NCBI GenBank assembly: GCA_018266175.1
Contig: JAFEAY010000028.1
Coordinates: forward strand, 57,716 to 121,715
Origin: Candidatus Dependentiae bacterium
GTDB taxonomy: Bacteria; Babelota; Babeliae; Babelales; RVW-14
Direction of reading: 5' to 3'
DNA length: 64,000 nucleotides
The notes beneath the pieces were generated by a model, which did not search any database, was not told the DNA's origin, and was given only the letters and a program-made list of their open reading frames with translations. Shown piece after piece: positions 16,077 through 24,918 of this stretch. The stretch's first letter is position 1; the number at the start of each line of letters is the position of its first letter. The translations under genes and the position numbers were made by a program.

Positions 16077-19000
16077 ATGAAGAAGTTGCTACAAATTTTT
16101 CTAAAAAATTGCTTGTTATTGTTGTTGGTTGGCGCTTTTTCTCACCAAGAAATAAACGCTGCAACTGTTGATGTACAGGCAGGTGCCGATGAAGCTGTAT
16201 CTGGTCTGCCAAGACAGGGTGGAAGCCAGCTTTCTGCATGGGGAAAACAATCAAGCTCTGCAGTTGCTTCTTCTGATGTTGTTGCCAAGCTTGAAGAAGA
16301 TTTGTCCAGCTTGCTTCTCAAGCGCGTTGCAGATTTTGTAAAGCCTTTGGTGAGCGCTCTTAAGCCTGCAACAATGGAGCTCCTTTCGGTTACCTCACAA
16401 GAGGTGATGAAAACCATTCTTGCAAATCAGACGTTTATAGATCCTGAAATTTTAGGAATATTAAAAGAGCCAGCAATGCAGTTGATTTCTTTGACTAAAG
16501 ATGTTGCTGGAATGCTTGCAGGAACGCCTGCAACATCAGTTGATGATTGGTTTGCCAAGCTTGATAGTCTCAAGGATGAGCTTGTTGGCCATTTAAAAGT
16601 GCTTGGTTTAACTCCTGGTAGTAATGCTGATCAAGCGGTGAAAAAAATATTGAAATCAGTAACATCACTTGAAAATGTGATGAATCTTTTTCAGGGCGAT
16701 ATTGCTACAGAATTAAAAAAGAGAATTGAAGCAATTAAAAAGCCAATTTCTGCGGCAGCGGGTCAGCTTTTGGCTGGACTTCCACCTGAAACCGTTGAAC
16801 GGCTTTTGGTGCCGCTCAAGGCTTTACAGGGTGATATTGCGCAAGCTCTTAAGGGTGAACTTGATTCATTTAAAAAAGTTATTTTTCAAAAATTACCTCA
16901 ATCGCTTCTTCAAACAATTAAGTTAAAAACCAAGCTTTTGGTAGAAAAAATTCAAGAAGATCCATCGATGCTTCCAAGTGACTTGAGACGTGCCGGTGAA
17001 TTGCTTCTTGAGCGAATAGAGATTTTTTCAAATCCAATAGAAAAAATTCCAGGGAAAATAGTCAATGCGATGCGTCATGATCTCAAAAAGATTCAAGAAG
17101 CTTTGGGTGGCAAAAATAAATCAGGAGCTGAAGAAGTTGCGCTTGACCTTACAAGAAGTCTTGATGATGCTGCGCAGATGATTCCTGAAGCCCCATCAAG
17201 AGATGTATCGGGGCAAGGAGCTTCTCAACCAACACAGCCTAAAAAAGGATTTTTGGGAAGTCTTATCTCTCGCGTTAAAAAAGATATTTCAAGTACCACA
17301 AGAGAAGTTGTTGGTTCAATAACTGGTGGAGCAGTGATTGAGTCTCAGCCGGGTGAAAAGCCCTCAGCACTTTTTAGTGACTTATCGGATGGAAGCATCA
17401 TTGCTATCCGTTCATACAAAGAGAGCCCAGGGCAAGGACGTTATTTGTCAGTTGTTGATGGGTACATTAAGCCTGTTGGAACGAGTAAGACTGAGACAGC
17501 GGCGCAATTTATTGTTACGCGTTTTGGTAACGTTATGGGTCTTAAGTCAAAAGCGACCGGTAAATTTGTTACCTGTGATTCAACTACTTTTGAGGTAACC
17601 TGTTTGGGTAAAGATTTTTATAGCGATACTGCAGATGCAGCTCATTTTGTCCCTGTTGGTAACAGAATTGATAGGATGTGGCTTAAAAATAATAAAGCGA
17701 ATGCTTTCTTGAGTGTTCGTAAATCAAGTGATGGTGGTATTGTTATGGCCCGTGATGAGAGCGGCAAGCCTGCACAAGCTGCAAATTGGGGTCGTCTTGC
17801 AATAGATATTATTAAACAGCCCAATGAGCCACTTGCAGCGTTTACTGACGCTTTAAATTTGTTGCCAGCTGGTGTGGTGGTTGCTATTAAATCACTGAAA
17901 GATCCATCAAATCCTAAATATTTAGCTGTTGATATGAGTCAAACAAAAGATAGGTTTTTTGTTCGTGCAACAGGAACAAATAAGAATGATCCAGCATGTC
18001 AATTTTATGTTGTTCGTAATGACAACTGGCTTGGTTTTAAAACGCATGGTTGGAAAAGTTTATGCGCTGAACCAGTCATGCATCGAGTAAAGTTTATTGA
18101 GCGATCAGATACCCTTGCAAGCTCAATTGAGCACTGGGAGCTTCATCCTGAAAAAGATGGAAGCTTGAAAAGTGTTTGGTTGCAAAATAGATCATCTCAA
18201 GGCTATTTAACAGTTCCTGATGGAGCGTGGACCAATAATCTTGTGTGGACAGCTTTTGCTCAAGTCAAAAACCCATTGGCCAAGAGTGTTAAAGGTGCTC
18301 CAAAGTTTATTATGCAACCTGCTGGACGAGGTGATAATGGTCGTTTTGAAATAGAGATTGTAAAGCCTATTCCTGATGATGTTAACGGTGGAGGATCAAC
18401 ATTTACCTTCCTGCCTGCGTATCATGGAAAAAATGAAATTCAATTTAACCAAGCATGGAAGTTTCCTGCGGGCGATCTTGAGCTCGTGCTCAAAGATATT
18501 CAAGCCGAGAATAATGTTTACATTAATTTATCTCCTGTGATGGGTAAATCATCAGCATCGCTCCGTATTCTGTTGGGACGAGAAAAAAATAGCTCGTCGA
18601 GCATTCGATTCGGTGATGATGAATTGCTCAACGTTAAAGATACAAGTGGTGTTGTCGTTAAAAGTCCAGCTGCATTTTGGATCCGCCTTAAGGATGGTGA
18701 ATTATCGGTAGGTAAGGGAACTGAATTTGGAGCAGGCCTTATTGGAAAAGTACAGATTGATAAAACAGCTGCTGCAAATATCACCTATCTAGGGCTTGGA
18801 GGAAGTATTGAGCCAGTTTTGTATCGATCTGTTTCGATGAATAGAGCTCATGAAGAAACACCTGTTGTTGTAACTCCTGTTGTACCAGAGCCTGTGATAG
18901 AGCCGGTTATTCCTGCTGTTCCTGTTACGCAAGAGACAAAAGTTGAGCCGGTTATTCCAGTTACTCAGGTTACCCCGGAGCCTAAGGTAGAACCGATTAT

Positions 19001-19466
19001 TCCAGCTCCAGTTGTCGTAGAGCCTCAACCTGAGCCGATTGTTCCGGTTGCTCCAATTATTCCAGCGGTTATTGAATTACCTAAAAAAGAGGTTGTGCCC
19101 GAAGTTATAAGCTTGCCAGCTCGTGCACCAGAGCCCGTAGTCGAAGTGCCTGTAGTTCCCGTTATTCCTGTTGCACCTGTTACTCCAAGAAAAAAACCTC
19201 TTGCAAAGAAAGCTGTTAAAAAACCAGCAAAACGCAAAAAGGCTGCAAAGAAAAAGAAGCCAGCAAAGAAAAAGAAAACGGCGAAGCGTAAGAAGCCTGC
19301 GAAGAAAAAGCGAACTTCACGCAAGGCAGAGCCTCAGAAGAAGGGTACCCATAGAATGCAAATTCAAGCTGCTCAATTTGTATCAGGCGACAAAAAAACA
19401 GCTGCACGAGAAAAACGTAACTTGCGTACGATGAAGAAAAGAAGACGAGCACAAATGGCAGAATAG
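16077..19466 (+). CDS. Large exported protein: helical stalk, two trefoils, FAMeT, PV-rich linker, Lys tail
   Basis: 1129 residues with ribosome site GAGGAGA before ATG 16077. Signal peptide (LLLLLVGAFSHQEINA); long helical region (about 60-400); two fascin-like beta-trefoils (about 433-585 and 591-745; IIAIRSYKESPGQGRYLSV and VVAIKSLKDPSNPKYLAV, each followed by a QFxVxRxxNxxGxK strand); a FAMeT-like domain (about 780-925; AFWIRLKDGELSVGKG, ITYLGLGG); a Pro/Val/Glu linker with repeated EPVIP/VTPVVPEP units (about 925-1035); and a Lys/Ala/Arg tail (1038-1095). It ends with a short mixed basic segment. The trefoil-FAMeT order matches the 4355 and 19628 genes, so these are homologous. Fascin-like trefoils bind actin or carbohydrate in known proteins; no ligand is predicted here. 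Confidence 0.85.
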   Translation: MKKLLQIFLKNCLLLLLVGAFSHQEINAATVDVQAGADEAVSGLPRQGGSQLSAWGKQSSSAVASSDVVAKLEEDLSSLLLKRVADFVKPLVSALKPATMELLSVTSQEVMKTILANQTFIDPEILGILKEPAMQLISLTKDVAGMLAGTPATSVDDWFAKLDSLKDELVGHLKVLGLTPGSNADQAVKKILKSVTSLENVMNLFQGDIATELKKRIEAIKKPISAAAGQLLAGLPPETVERLLVPLKALQGDIAQALKGELDSFKKVIFQKLPQSLLQTIKLKTKLLVEKIQEDPSMLPSDLRRAGELLLERIEIFSNPIEKIPGKIVNAMRHDLKKIQEALGGKNKSGAEEVALDLTRSLDDAAQMIPEAPSRDVSGQGASQPTQPKKGFLGSLISRVKKDISSTTREVVGSITGGAVIESQPGEKPSALFSDLSDGSIIAIRSYKESPGQGRYLSVVDGYIKPVGTSKTETAAQFIVTRFGNVMGLKSKATGKFVTCDSTTFEVTCLGKDFYSDTADAAHFVPVGNRIDRMWLKNNKANAFLSVRKSSDGGIVMARDESGKPAQAANWGRLAIDIIKQPNEPLAAFTDALNLLPAGVVVAIKSLKDPSNPKYLAVDMSQTKDRFFVRATGTNKNDPACQFYVVRNDNWLGFKTHGWKSLCAEPVMHRVKFIERSDTLASSIEHWELHPEKDGSLKSVWLQNRSSQGYLTVPDGAWTNNLVWTAFAQVKNPLAKSVKGAPKFIMQPAGRGDNGRFEIEIVKPIPDDVNGGGSTFTFLPAYHGKNEIQFNQAWKFPAGDLELVLKDIQAENNVYINLSPVMGKSSASLRILLGREKNSSSSIRFGDDELLNVKDTSGVVVKSPAAFWIRLKDGELSVGKGTEFGAGLIGKVQIDKTAAANITYLGLGGSIEPVLYRSVSMNRAHEETPVVVTPVVPEPVIEPVIPAVPVTQETKVEPVIPVTQVTPEPKVEPIIPAPVVVEPQPEPIVPVAPIIPAVIELPKKEVVPEVISLPARAPEPVVEVPVVPVIPVAPVTPRKKPLAKKAVKKPAKRKKAAKKKKPAKKKKTAKRKKPAKKKRTSRKAEPQKKGTHRMQIQAAQFVSGDKKTAAREKRNLRTMKKRRRAQMAE

Positions 19467-19491
19467 CAATTGTAAAATCTAAGTTCTCACC

Positions 19492-19524
19492 AGGCTCTCA
19501 AAAACTGAGAGCCTCTTTTTTTTG
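19492..19524 (+). terminator. Intrinsic terminator after the 16077 gene
   Basis: AGGCTCTCA (19492-19500) and TGAGAGCCT (19506-19514) form a perfect 9-bp stem with a 5-nt loop, followed directly by a run of about nine T. A textbook rho-independent terminator. Confidence 0.9.
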
Positions 19525-19627
19525 CGCTCTATTTTAGGTAAAAAAAATTACATAGCTCCGTGCCAAATTCTTTGTGTATCATGAAAGAACTTAAAGAGTT
19601 TTATTATTTTGTTATGAAAGGGAGTCG

Positions 19628-21730
19628 ATGAATTTTTTTTGGAGTAGGATGATACATCGTTTCGTGATGTTCTTAGTTTTGAGTAGCTATGGGCTTATTG
19701 ATGTAGTTTCTGCTGAGGGTGAAGTTGAACTATTGATGGAAGAGTTAGTTACGCCGATTGTGGAAAAGGTCGTTGAAACTGGCGTAAAAATGTTTGGAGA
19801 GAAGATTAAGGGCAAAAAGGAAGCCAAGCGATCAAAAGCGACTGAGGAGAAATTAACAGCATTAAAAAAAGTTTTTTTTGGAGAACTTGAAGATCGCGTT
19901 GCTCAATTGCATTCGAATATACCTTCAGTTTTACAAAGTTCCGATGCGCGCACTATACTTAAAGAACAGCTTGATTTTTTAAAAAGTCCTTTTCAGCCGC
20001 AGATTGTTTTTCCAGGATTTTCACTTGCACGAGGGCTTACTTCTACAATTTACCATAATTTGTTTATGTATGTTAAGCGTGCGCAGCAGGCCTGTTTAGA
20101 CGATCTTGAGCAACTTATTTTGCAGAAGCAGGCTCCAGCACATGAAGTTTTTATCGGTATGATTCAGCGATTTAAAGATCGCATAGCACAGGAATCTTCA
20201 TATTTAGTTGATAATGTGGTTGTACCCATTGATCCTAAAAAAGAGGGGATTATTGCTCCTCCAACCATTAAAGTTGTTCGTAAGCAATTGGGCAGCCCAA
20301 AAACAATGTTTGATGAAATTGTTGAAGGGTCTGTTGTAGCCCTTAAATCATCAATCCAAAGTACTGGCCAAGGAAAATATCTTGCACAAGAGGCTGGTAG
20401 TCTTAAAGCAATCAGAAGCAAGGCATCATCAGATGATCGATCTCAATTTTTGGTTGAGCGATATGGTCGATGGATTGGCTTAAAAGGTGCTGATGGATAT
20501 GTTGGTGTTACAAGTACAACAAAAGAAGTGACATGTTCATTCCAAAAATTTGCACCTGAAACTCGATGGGTATTGGAGGGGCAAGAACTTGGCTCTGTTG
20601 TTTTGAAAAACGAAAAAACAGGACTTGTTCTGACAGTTGAAAATAATGCTGCGATTGGTGCAACAAGTAAGATAACTCCTGATGCTTCATTTGAATGCGA
20701 AGTTCTTGGCAGACCTTGGAATCCACCAGCGTATTCATTGCCGTTGCTTAAACAGCTGCCCGCAGGTACAAAAGTTGCTTTTAAAGTTAAAGGGCAGGAA
20801 AATTATTTAAGCCTTGATAATAAAGGGTTTATTACCGCATCGGGCAAATCGAGCAATGACTGGCGTAGTCAGTTTTATGTTATGAGATTTGGTAATTATG
20901 TTGGCTTTAAGTTGAATGGGTGGAAAAATATTTGTACCGACCCGGTCTCACAAATGGTTTATGTTGCTCAGCGTTCACACATGCTTTACAGTACAACAGA
21001 GCAGTGGGTGATTGATGCTGATGATAAAAGTGATTTAAAATCTGTACGGTTAATCAATCGAGCTACAGCAGGGTACCTATGTTTGCCAAAAGAAAATTGG
21101 GCTGAAGGAAAGGCTGCAACTGCACAGGTGCGTACTCCAAATCCAATACAATTGATCTCTTCACTGGCAACATTGCCGGACTATATTGCTCAAGCTGCAA
21201 CAAAAGAGCAAGCGCTTACTTTAGAAATTGAAATTATCAAGCCGGCTCCTCGTGATATTATTGCGGGTGAAAAATCTTTGAGCTTTCTTCCTGCTATCCA
21301 TGGAAAAGATACTCTTTTATGGAGTCAAAATTGGAAATTTCAACCCGGACAGCTGTCATTGATTTTGAGTAATGTCCAAGCTCAAGCAGGAATTTTGATT
21401 GCTCTTTCAGATGATGATATTAAAACAAAAAACACTGTTTATATTTTGATCGGGGATCAACAAAATAGTCGCAGTGGAATTCGTGTTTTTGGTTCTATGG
21501 CGGCTTCTGTTACTCAGCCACAAAATCATGATGCGATTATAACAGCTCCTCAAGGTGAGGTGTTATGGGTTACTTTGCAAGACGCTATTATATCTTTTGG
21601 TAAGGGTAATGTTCCGGGCGCAAGACAAATTGCAAGTGTTCAGCTTGAAGCATCAGTTTCCAAAAAACTTTCATATTTTGGTCTTGGTGGAGGTGGAAAT
21701 CCAGTTTCATTTGGATCAATTTCATACTAA
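19628..21730 (+). CDS. Exported protein with two fascin-like trefoils and a FAMeT domain, no Lys tail
   Basis: 700 residues; GAAAGGGAG ribosome site before ATG 19628. Signal peptide (FVMFLVLSSYGLIDVVSA), then a helical region with a short basic EKIKGKKEAKRSK patch (about 50-220). Two beta-trefoils follow at about 227-365 (VVALKSSIQSTGQGKYLA, QFLVERYGRWIGLKG) and 374-505 (KVAFKVKGQENYLSL, QFYVMRFGNYVGFKL). A C-terminal FAMeT-like domain spans about 554-700 (NSRSGIRVFG, LWVTLQDAIISFGKGN, LSYFGLGG). The protein ends right after the FAMeT domain, unlike its relatives at 4355 and 16077. The nitroreductase starts 11 bp downstream and may be co-transcribed. Confidence 0.85.
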   Translation: MNFFWSRMIHRFVMFLVLSSYGLIDVVSAEGEVELLMEELVTPIVEKVVETGVKMFGEKIKGKKEAKRSKATEEKLTALKKVFFGELEDRVAQLHSNIPSVLQSSDARTILKEQLDFLKSPFQPQIVFPGFSLARGLTSTIYHNLFMYVKRAQQACLDDLEQLILQKQAPAHEVFIGMIQRFKDRIAQESSYLVDNVVVPIDPKKEGIIAPPTIKVVRKQLGSPKTMFDEIVEGSVVALKSSIQSTGQGKYLAQEAGSLKAIRSKASSDDRSQFLVERYGRWIGLKGADGYVGVTSTTKEVTCSFQKFAPETRWVLEGQELGSVVLKNEKTGLVLTVENNAAIGATSKITPDASFECEVLGRPWNPPAYSLPLLKQLPAGTKVAFKVKGQENYLSLDNKGFITASGKSSNDWRSQFYVMRFGNYVGFKLNGWKNICTDPVSQMVYVAQRSHMLYSTTEQWVIDADDKSDLKSVRLINRATAGYLCLPKENWAEGKAATAQVRTPNPIQLISSLATLPDYIAQAATKEQALTLEIEIIKPAPRDIIAGEKSLSFLPAIHGKDTLLWSQNWKFQPGQLSLILSNVQAQAGILIALSDDDIKTKNTVYILIGDQQNSRSGIRVFGSMAASVTQPQNHDAIITAPQGEVLWVTLQDAIISFGKGNVPGARQIASVQLEASVSKKLSYFGLGGGGNPVSFGSISY

Positions 21731-21741
21731 AAGGAAAATTC

Positions 21742-22329
21742 ATGTCACATAAAAATAATAGAAAATCTGATTTTACTGTTCATGAAATGTTTTTGAATCG
21801 ATGGTCACCTCGTGCAATGTCTGGAGAATCGATTGAACTTAAAGAGTTGCTCACATTATTTGAAGCTGGTCGCTGGGCACCATCATCATATAATGGTCAA
21901 CCATGGCGGTTCATTTATGCATTACGTCAGACTTCAGCATGGGATAAACTTTTTAACGTGATGATTAAGTTTAATCAAGACTGGGCAAAAAATGCCAGCG
22001 CGCTTGTTGTTGTCATATCAAAAAAAACATTCGATTTTAATGGCAAGCCAGCACGTACGCATTCATTTGATGCCGGCTCTGCATGGATGAGTATTGCTTT
22101 GCAAGGTGAATTGAATGGCTTGGTTGTTCACGGCATGGAGGGCTTTGATTACGATCGAGCCAAAACTGAACTTAATATTCCTGATGACTATAACGTGGAA
22201 ATGATGTTTGCAGTTGGGAAGCCTGGCAAGAAAGAAGATTTGCCTCAAGAGATGCAAGAGCGTGAAGTGCCTTCTGATCGGAAAAAGCTTGAGGAATTAA
22301 TTTTTGAAGGTTCTTTTGTAAGTAAATAG
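21742..22329 (+). CDS. Nitroreductase-family FMN oxidoreductase
   Basis: 195 residues. It has the expected FMN-binding elements: NRWSPRAMS near residue 18 (R-x-S-x-R type), APSSYNGQPWRF near 49, and the C-terminal GEL-NGLVVHGMEGFD helix region. No signal peptide, so it is cytosolic, unlike the gene just upstream. The family reduces nitro-compounds, quinones or flavins with NAD(P)H; the substrate cannot be told. AAAAGGAAA 8-16 bp before ATG serves as ribosome site. The 11-bp gap to the 19628 gene suggests an operon, closed by the terminator at 22333-22368. Confidence 0.9.
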   Translation: MSHKNNRKSDFTVHEMFLNRWSPRAMSGESIELKELLTLFEAGRWAPSSYNGQPWRFIYALRQTSAWDKLFNVMIKFNQDWAKNASALVVVISKKTFDFNGKPARTHSFDAGSAWMSIALQGELNGLVVHGMEGFDYDRAKTELNIPDDYNVEMMFAVGKPGKKEDLPQEMQEREVPSDRKKLEELIFEGSFVSK

Positions 22330-22332
22330 AAA

Positions 22333-22376
22333 TACGAATGGGGTTGCGGATACTCAACCCCATTCGTACATATTTT
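22333..22376 (+). terminator. Intrinsic terminator after the nitroreductase gene
   Basis: TACGAATGGGGTTG (22333-22346) pairs perfectly with CAACCCCATTCGTA (22355-22368), loop 8 nt, followed by CATATTTTTCTG. It stands between convergent genes and may serve both. Confidence 0.85.
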
Positions 22377-22425
22377 TCTGTCTGAGTGAAACTTTTTATT
22401 GTGCAGTAAAGTGATCTTTGGTTCT

Positions 22426-23136
22426 TTACCAGGGACCATCAAACTCAATGCCTGCTTCGCATCGATTACCATTAAAAATATTCGAGGTGATAGGGTAATA
22501 AGAACGAGCTTGATGATTAATGACATTGCGGTCTTTGTTCTTGTTATGCTGAAGCATCGATTCAAGAAAATCGCTTACTTCTTTATGATTACTAAAAACA
22601 GACCTTATTATTATGCGTTGAGCTGTGCTGAGGCGTAATATTATTTGCCATTCCGGTGCTTGAGCAGATCTCATGTAACCGGCATATTGCTTCATAATCT
22701 CATCAATATCGTTCAATACTTGGCTGAGATATTTTCCATGAAGTTTATAATTATTGCCATACAATTTTTCGCACAAAGCCTTTCCAGAATGGCTACAAAA
22801 ATGAAAATCAAGCCTATTCCAAAGATCTGATTTATCAGGTAGGTAAATAACCACCTGTTTCATTGCTTCAGGCAACTGAGGGCTTAGCATCTGAGAATTA
22901 TCGGAAAGTATTGGCTCGCTTACATGATCAGCATTATTAATGTTTGAATCAGATTCCTCATCAAGTTGATCGGCTTTTTTTATTTCCAGATTTTTTTTCT
23001 TGGAGCGTCCTTGCTGACGTCTGCCAGCACGTGTTTTTTCTAGTGATGGAAAATTTTCTTCAGAATCAATATCAAAATTCATCGCATGTGTCGAACCCAT
23101 AATACTGAGCATTACGACAAGAACACATTTCTTCAT
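22426..23136 (-). CDS. Exported hypothetical protein
   Basis: 236 residues. Signal peptide (CVLVVMLSIMGSTHA), then a charged, low-complexity segment with GRRQQGRSKKK and an acidic DEESDSNINN patch (about 30-80). A more compact C-terminal half (about 90-236) contains HFCSHSGKALCEKLYG, IMKQYAGYMRSA and WQIILRLSTAQRIIIR. I know no family with this pattern. It lies 17 bp after the membrane-protein gene on the same strand, so the two probably share a transcript. Confidence 0.7.
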   Translation of the reverse strand: MKKCVLVVMLSIMGSTHAMNFDIDSEENFPSLEKTRAGRRQQGRSKKKNLEIKKADQLDEESDSNINNADHVSEPILSDNSQMLSPQLPEAMKQVVIYLPDKSDLWNRLDFHFCSHSGKALCEKLYGNNYKLHGKYLSQVLNDIDEIMKQYAGYMRSAQAPEWQIILRLSTAQRIIIRSVFSNHKEVSDFLESMLQHNKNKDRNVINHQARSYYPITSNIFNGNRCEAGIEFDGPW

Positions 23137-23153
23137 ACTTTATCCCCGTCCTT

Positions 23154-23849
23154 TTATCGGTGACTATTAAATAAAAATTGTTTTTTTAAAAACAAAAATT
23201 TTGTTGAAGCTATTTTTTGTACTACAAAAAATAATAGTGTCATCCCACTTGCAATAATCAATCGCTCAACTGCAACAACAGGCATCAATGCTATCCATTG
23301 TTCTGGTTTCATAGGGACGGTGAAAAGCCAAATGGTTGATCCAACGGCATGTGCAATAAATGTTGTGCTCAAAGCAACGGTGAATGTACTACTGCGACGG
23401 AAAAAGATATGTGCAGCATAAAAAACAATGGGAATAAGCCAGTACAAAGCGTAAAAAAAGCCTTGACCAACTGTAGGGTGTGTCATAAATAGTGCCATGC
23501 ATGAGGCGGGAAGAGCTGCCATCGTTAAAAAATATCCAAGGTGAGAAGCAAGAGTCTGTTTGCTCACAAACTGTGTATGCGTTGACCATGCTGTAACAGC
23601 AAGTAATGTTGGAATACCACCGGTAATTGGATACGAAGTCAATATCACTTTGGTTGCAAGAGCAAACGTTGTGATGATAATTGCTTGAGCTCCGCCAAAG
23701 AATGCGCCAAGCAGTGGTACTACAAAAAATATTACTGAAAAGTAAGCAAAACTTTTACCTACGATCATGCTGAATTTCAGTGTTGAGCTCAGTAATAAAA
23801 TGCAATAACTTAAGCAAAGTATACTTATTTTTTGAAGATTAAGGCTCAT
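23154..23849 (-). CDS. Integral membrane protein, ECF-transporter S-component-like
   Basis: 231 residues with about six hydrophobic helices and no soluble domain. The sequence TSYPITGGIPTLLA and the size fit the substrate-binding (S) subunits of energy-coupling-factor vitamin or metabolite importers. This is a resemblance in size and pattern, not a firm motif match. No EcfA/EcfT genes lie nearby, but solitary S subunits sharing a distant energiser are common. AAAGGG precedes ATG 23849. It is divergent from the small ORF at 23989, with a 14-bp palindrome between them. Confidence 0.65.
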   Translation of the reverse strand: MSLNLQKISILCLSYCILLLSSTLKFSMIVGKSFAYFSVIFFVVPLLGAFFGGAQAIIITTFALATKVILTSYPITGGIPTLLAVTAWSTHTQFVSKQTLASHLGYFLTMAALPASCMALFMTHPTVGQGFFYALYWLIPIVFYAAHIFFRRSSTFTVALSTTFIAHAVGSTIWLFTVPMKPEQWIALMPVVAVERLIIASGMTLLFFVVQKIASTKFLFLKKQFLFNSHR

Positions 23850-23882
23850 GTTGCCCTTTCACTTTTTTTTAATGTCTCGATA

Positions 23883-23896
23883 AACTAACGTTAGTT
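23883..23896. promoter_or_regulatory. 14-bp perfect palindrome between divergent genes
   Basis: AACTAACGTTAGTT is self-complementary and sits midway between the divergent starts at 23849 and 23989, a position typical of an operator. No regulator gene is adjacent, so this is only a candidate. Confidence 0.3.
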
Positions 23897-23988
23897 GATA
23901 GTATAGCGACATTATAAAGTGCTACCAAGAGTACTGCGCTTTTTGATAGTAAAAAATAAAAAAAGTAAAACTATCCATAAAGGAGCGC

Positions 23989-24267
23989 ATGACTGGTTTT
24001 AGCTTGCTTTTAGTATTGGCTCTAAGTCAACCAATGCTTGATGATGCTGTTGATCAAAAAACTGTATCAGTTGAGTCATATCACGTGATACTTGTGCTTG
24101 ATGAATTTGATGACCAGCTTCCAGAGACACGGGATTTTATAGGGACTATAATCGAAGTACTTCTTGAAAAGTTGAAGTTGTTTATGCATGAGTGGGGGCA
24201 TATTTTGGTTATTAAAAATATTGATTGTATTGAGTTAACAAAAGAAGGCGTAAAAAATGAGTATTAA
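23989..24267 (+). CDS. Small hypothetical protein overlapping dcd
   Basis: 92 residues with a good ribosome site (AAAGGAG) before ATG 23989. A short hydrophobic start ([10 protein letters not shown]) is followed by an acidic middle ([12 protein letters not shown]) and a C-terminal helix-strand stretch ([18 protein letters not shown]). The HEWGH string looks like an HExxH-type motif, but it is HEWGH, with Trp-Gly in the middle, in a protein too short for a known metalloprotease, so I do not call it one. It overlaps the dcd start by 11 bp, implying translational coupling. No family recognised. Confidence 0.6.
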   Translation: MTGFSLLLVLALSQPMLDDAVDQKTVSVESYHVILVLDEFDDQLPETRDFIGTIIEVLLEKLKLFMHEWGHILVIKNIDCIELTKEGVKNEY

Positions 24268-24823
24268 ACCAGACAGTTGGATTAGAAAGATGGCTCTTGA
24301 AAACGGAATGATTTCGCCGTTTGTTGATGGTCAAGTAAAAAATGCTGAAAATGGCAAAGTAGTGAGTTATGGTGTTTCAAGTTACGGTTACGACTTACGT
24401 GTTGCCAATGAGTTTAAGATTTTTACCAATGTTTATAATTCTATTGTTGATCCTAAAAATTTTACCGATGATGCATTTATTCAACGTGATGGCGATGTTT
24501 GTATTGTTCCACCAAACTCCTTTGCGCTTGCTCGTAGCGTTGAATATTTCAGAATTCCGCGCAACGTGCTGACCATTTGTTTAGGCAAATCAACCTATGC
24601 CCGTTGCGGTATTATTGTGAACGTGACGCCTTTTGAGCCTGAGTGGGAGGGTTACGTAACGATTGAAATTTCAAATACCACACCGCTTCCGGCAAAAATT
24701 TATGCCAACGAAGGCATTGCTCAAGTACTCTTTTTTGAGTCTGATGAGCGATGTGATGTTTCGTATGCTGACCGAAATGGAAAGTATATGAAGCAAGTGG
24801 GAATTACGCTTCCTCAAATGTGA
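24257..24823 (+). CDS. dcd: dCTP deaminase
   Basis: 188 residues. Converts dCTP to dUTP plus ammonia in the cytosol, feeding dTTP synthesis; the trimeric enzyme belongs to the dUTPase fold. Family signatures are intact: SSYGYDLRV near residue 42, [10 protein letters not shown] near 112, and [19 protein letters not shown] containing the catalytic Glu, then [18 protein letters not shown]. The N-terminus ([12 protein letters not shown]) and the length are standard. No dut or thyA gene is seen nearby. It is probably co-translated with the 23989 ORF. Confidence 0.96.
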   Translation: MSIKPDSWIRKMALENGMISPFVDGQVKNAENGKVVSYGVSSYGYDLRVANEFKIFTNVYNSIVDPKNFTDDAFIQRDGDVCIVPPNSFALARSVEYFRIPRNVLTICLGKSTYARCGIIVNVTPFEPEWEGYVTIEISNTTPLPAKIYANEGIAQVLFFESDERCDVSYADRNGKYMKQVGITLPQM

Positions 24824-24872
24824 TAAAGCGTAAACGTTATTTGTTATAGCTTTACAATTGGGAGCTCATAGT

Positions 24873-24901
24873 TTAAGCACACGTGGTAATTGGTGTATAA
24901 A
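24873..24901 (+). promoter_or_regulatory. Weak promoter candidate for the 24919 gene
   Basis: TTAAGC (24873-24878), 17 bp, TATAAA (24896-24901). The -10 is good and the -35 poor. If used, the leader would be very short. Confidence 0.3.
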
Positions 24902-24918
24902 ATTTAAGTGGAGAGCAT

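Noticed and set aside
24180-24215. HEWGH in the small ORF as a zinc metalloprotease motif
   Set aside because: The protein has only 92 residues and lacks any further protease signature; five residues alone are weak evidence.
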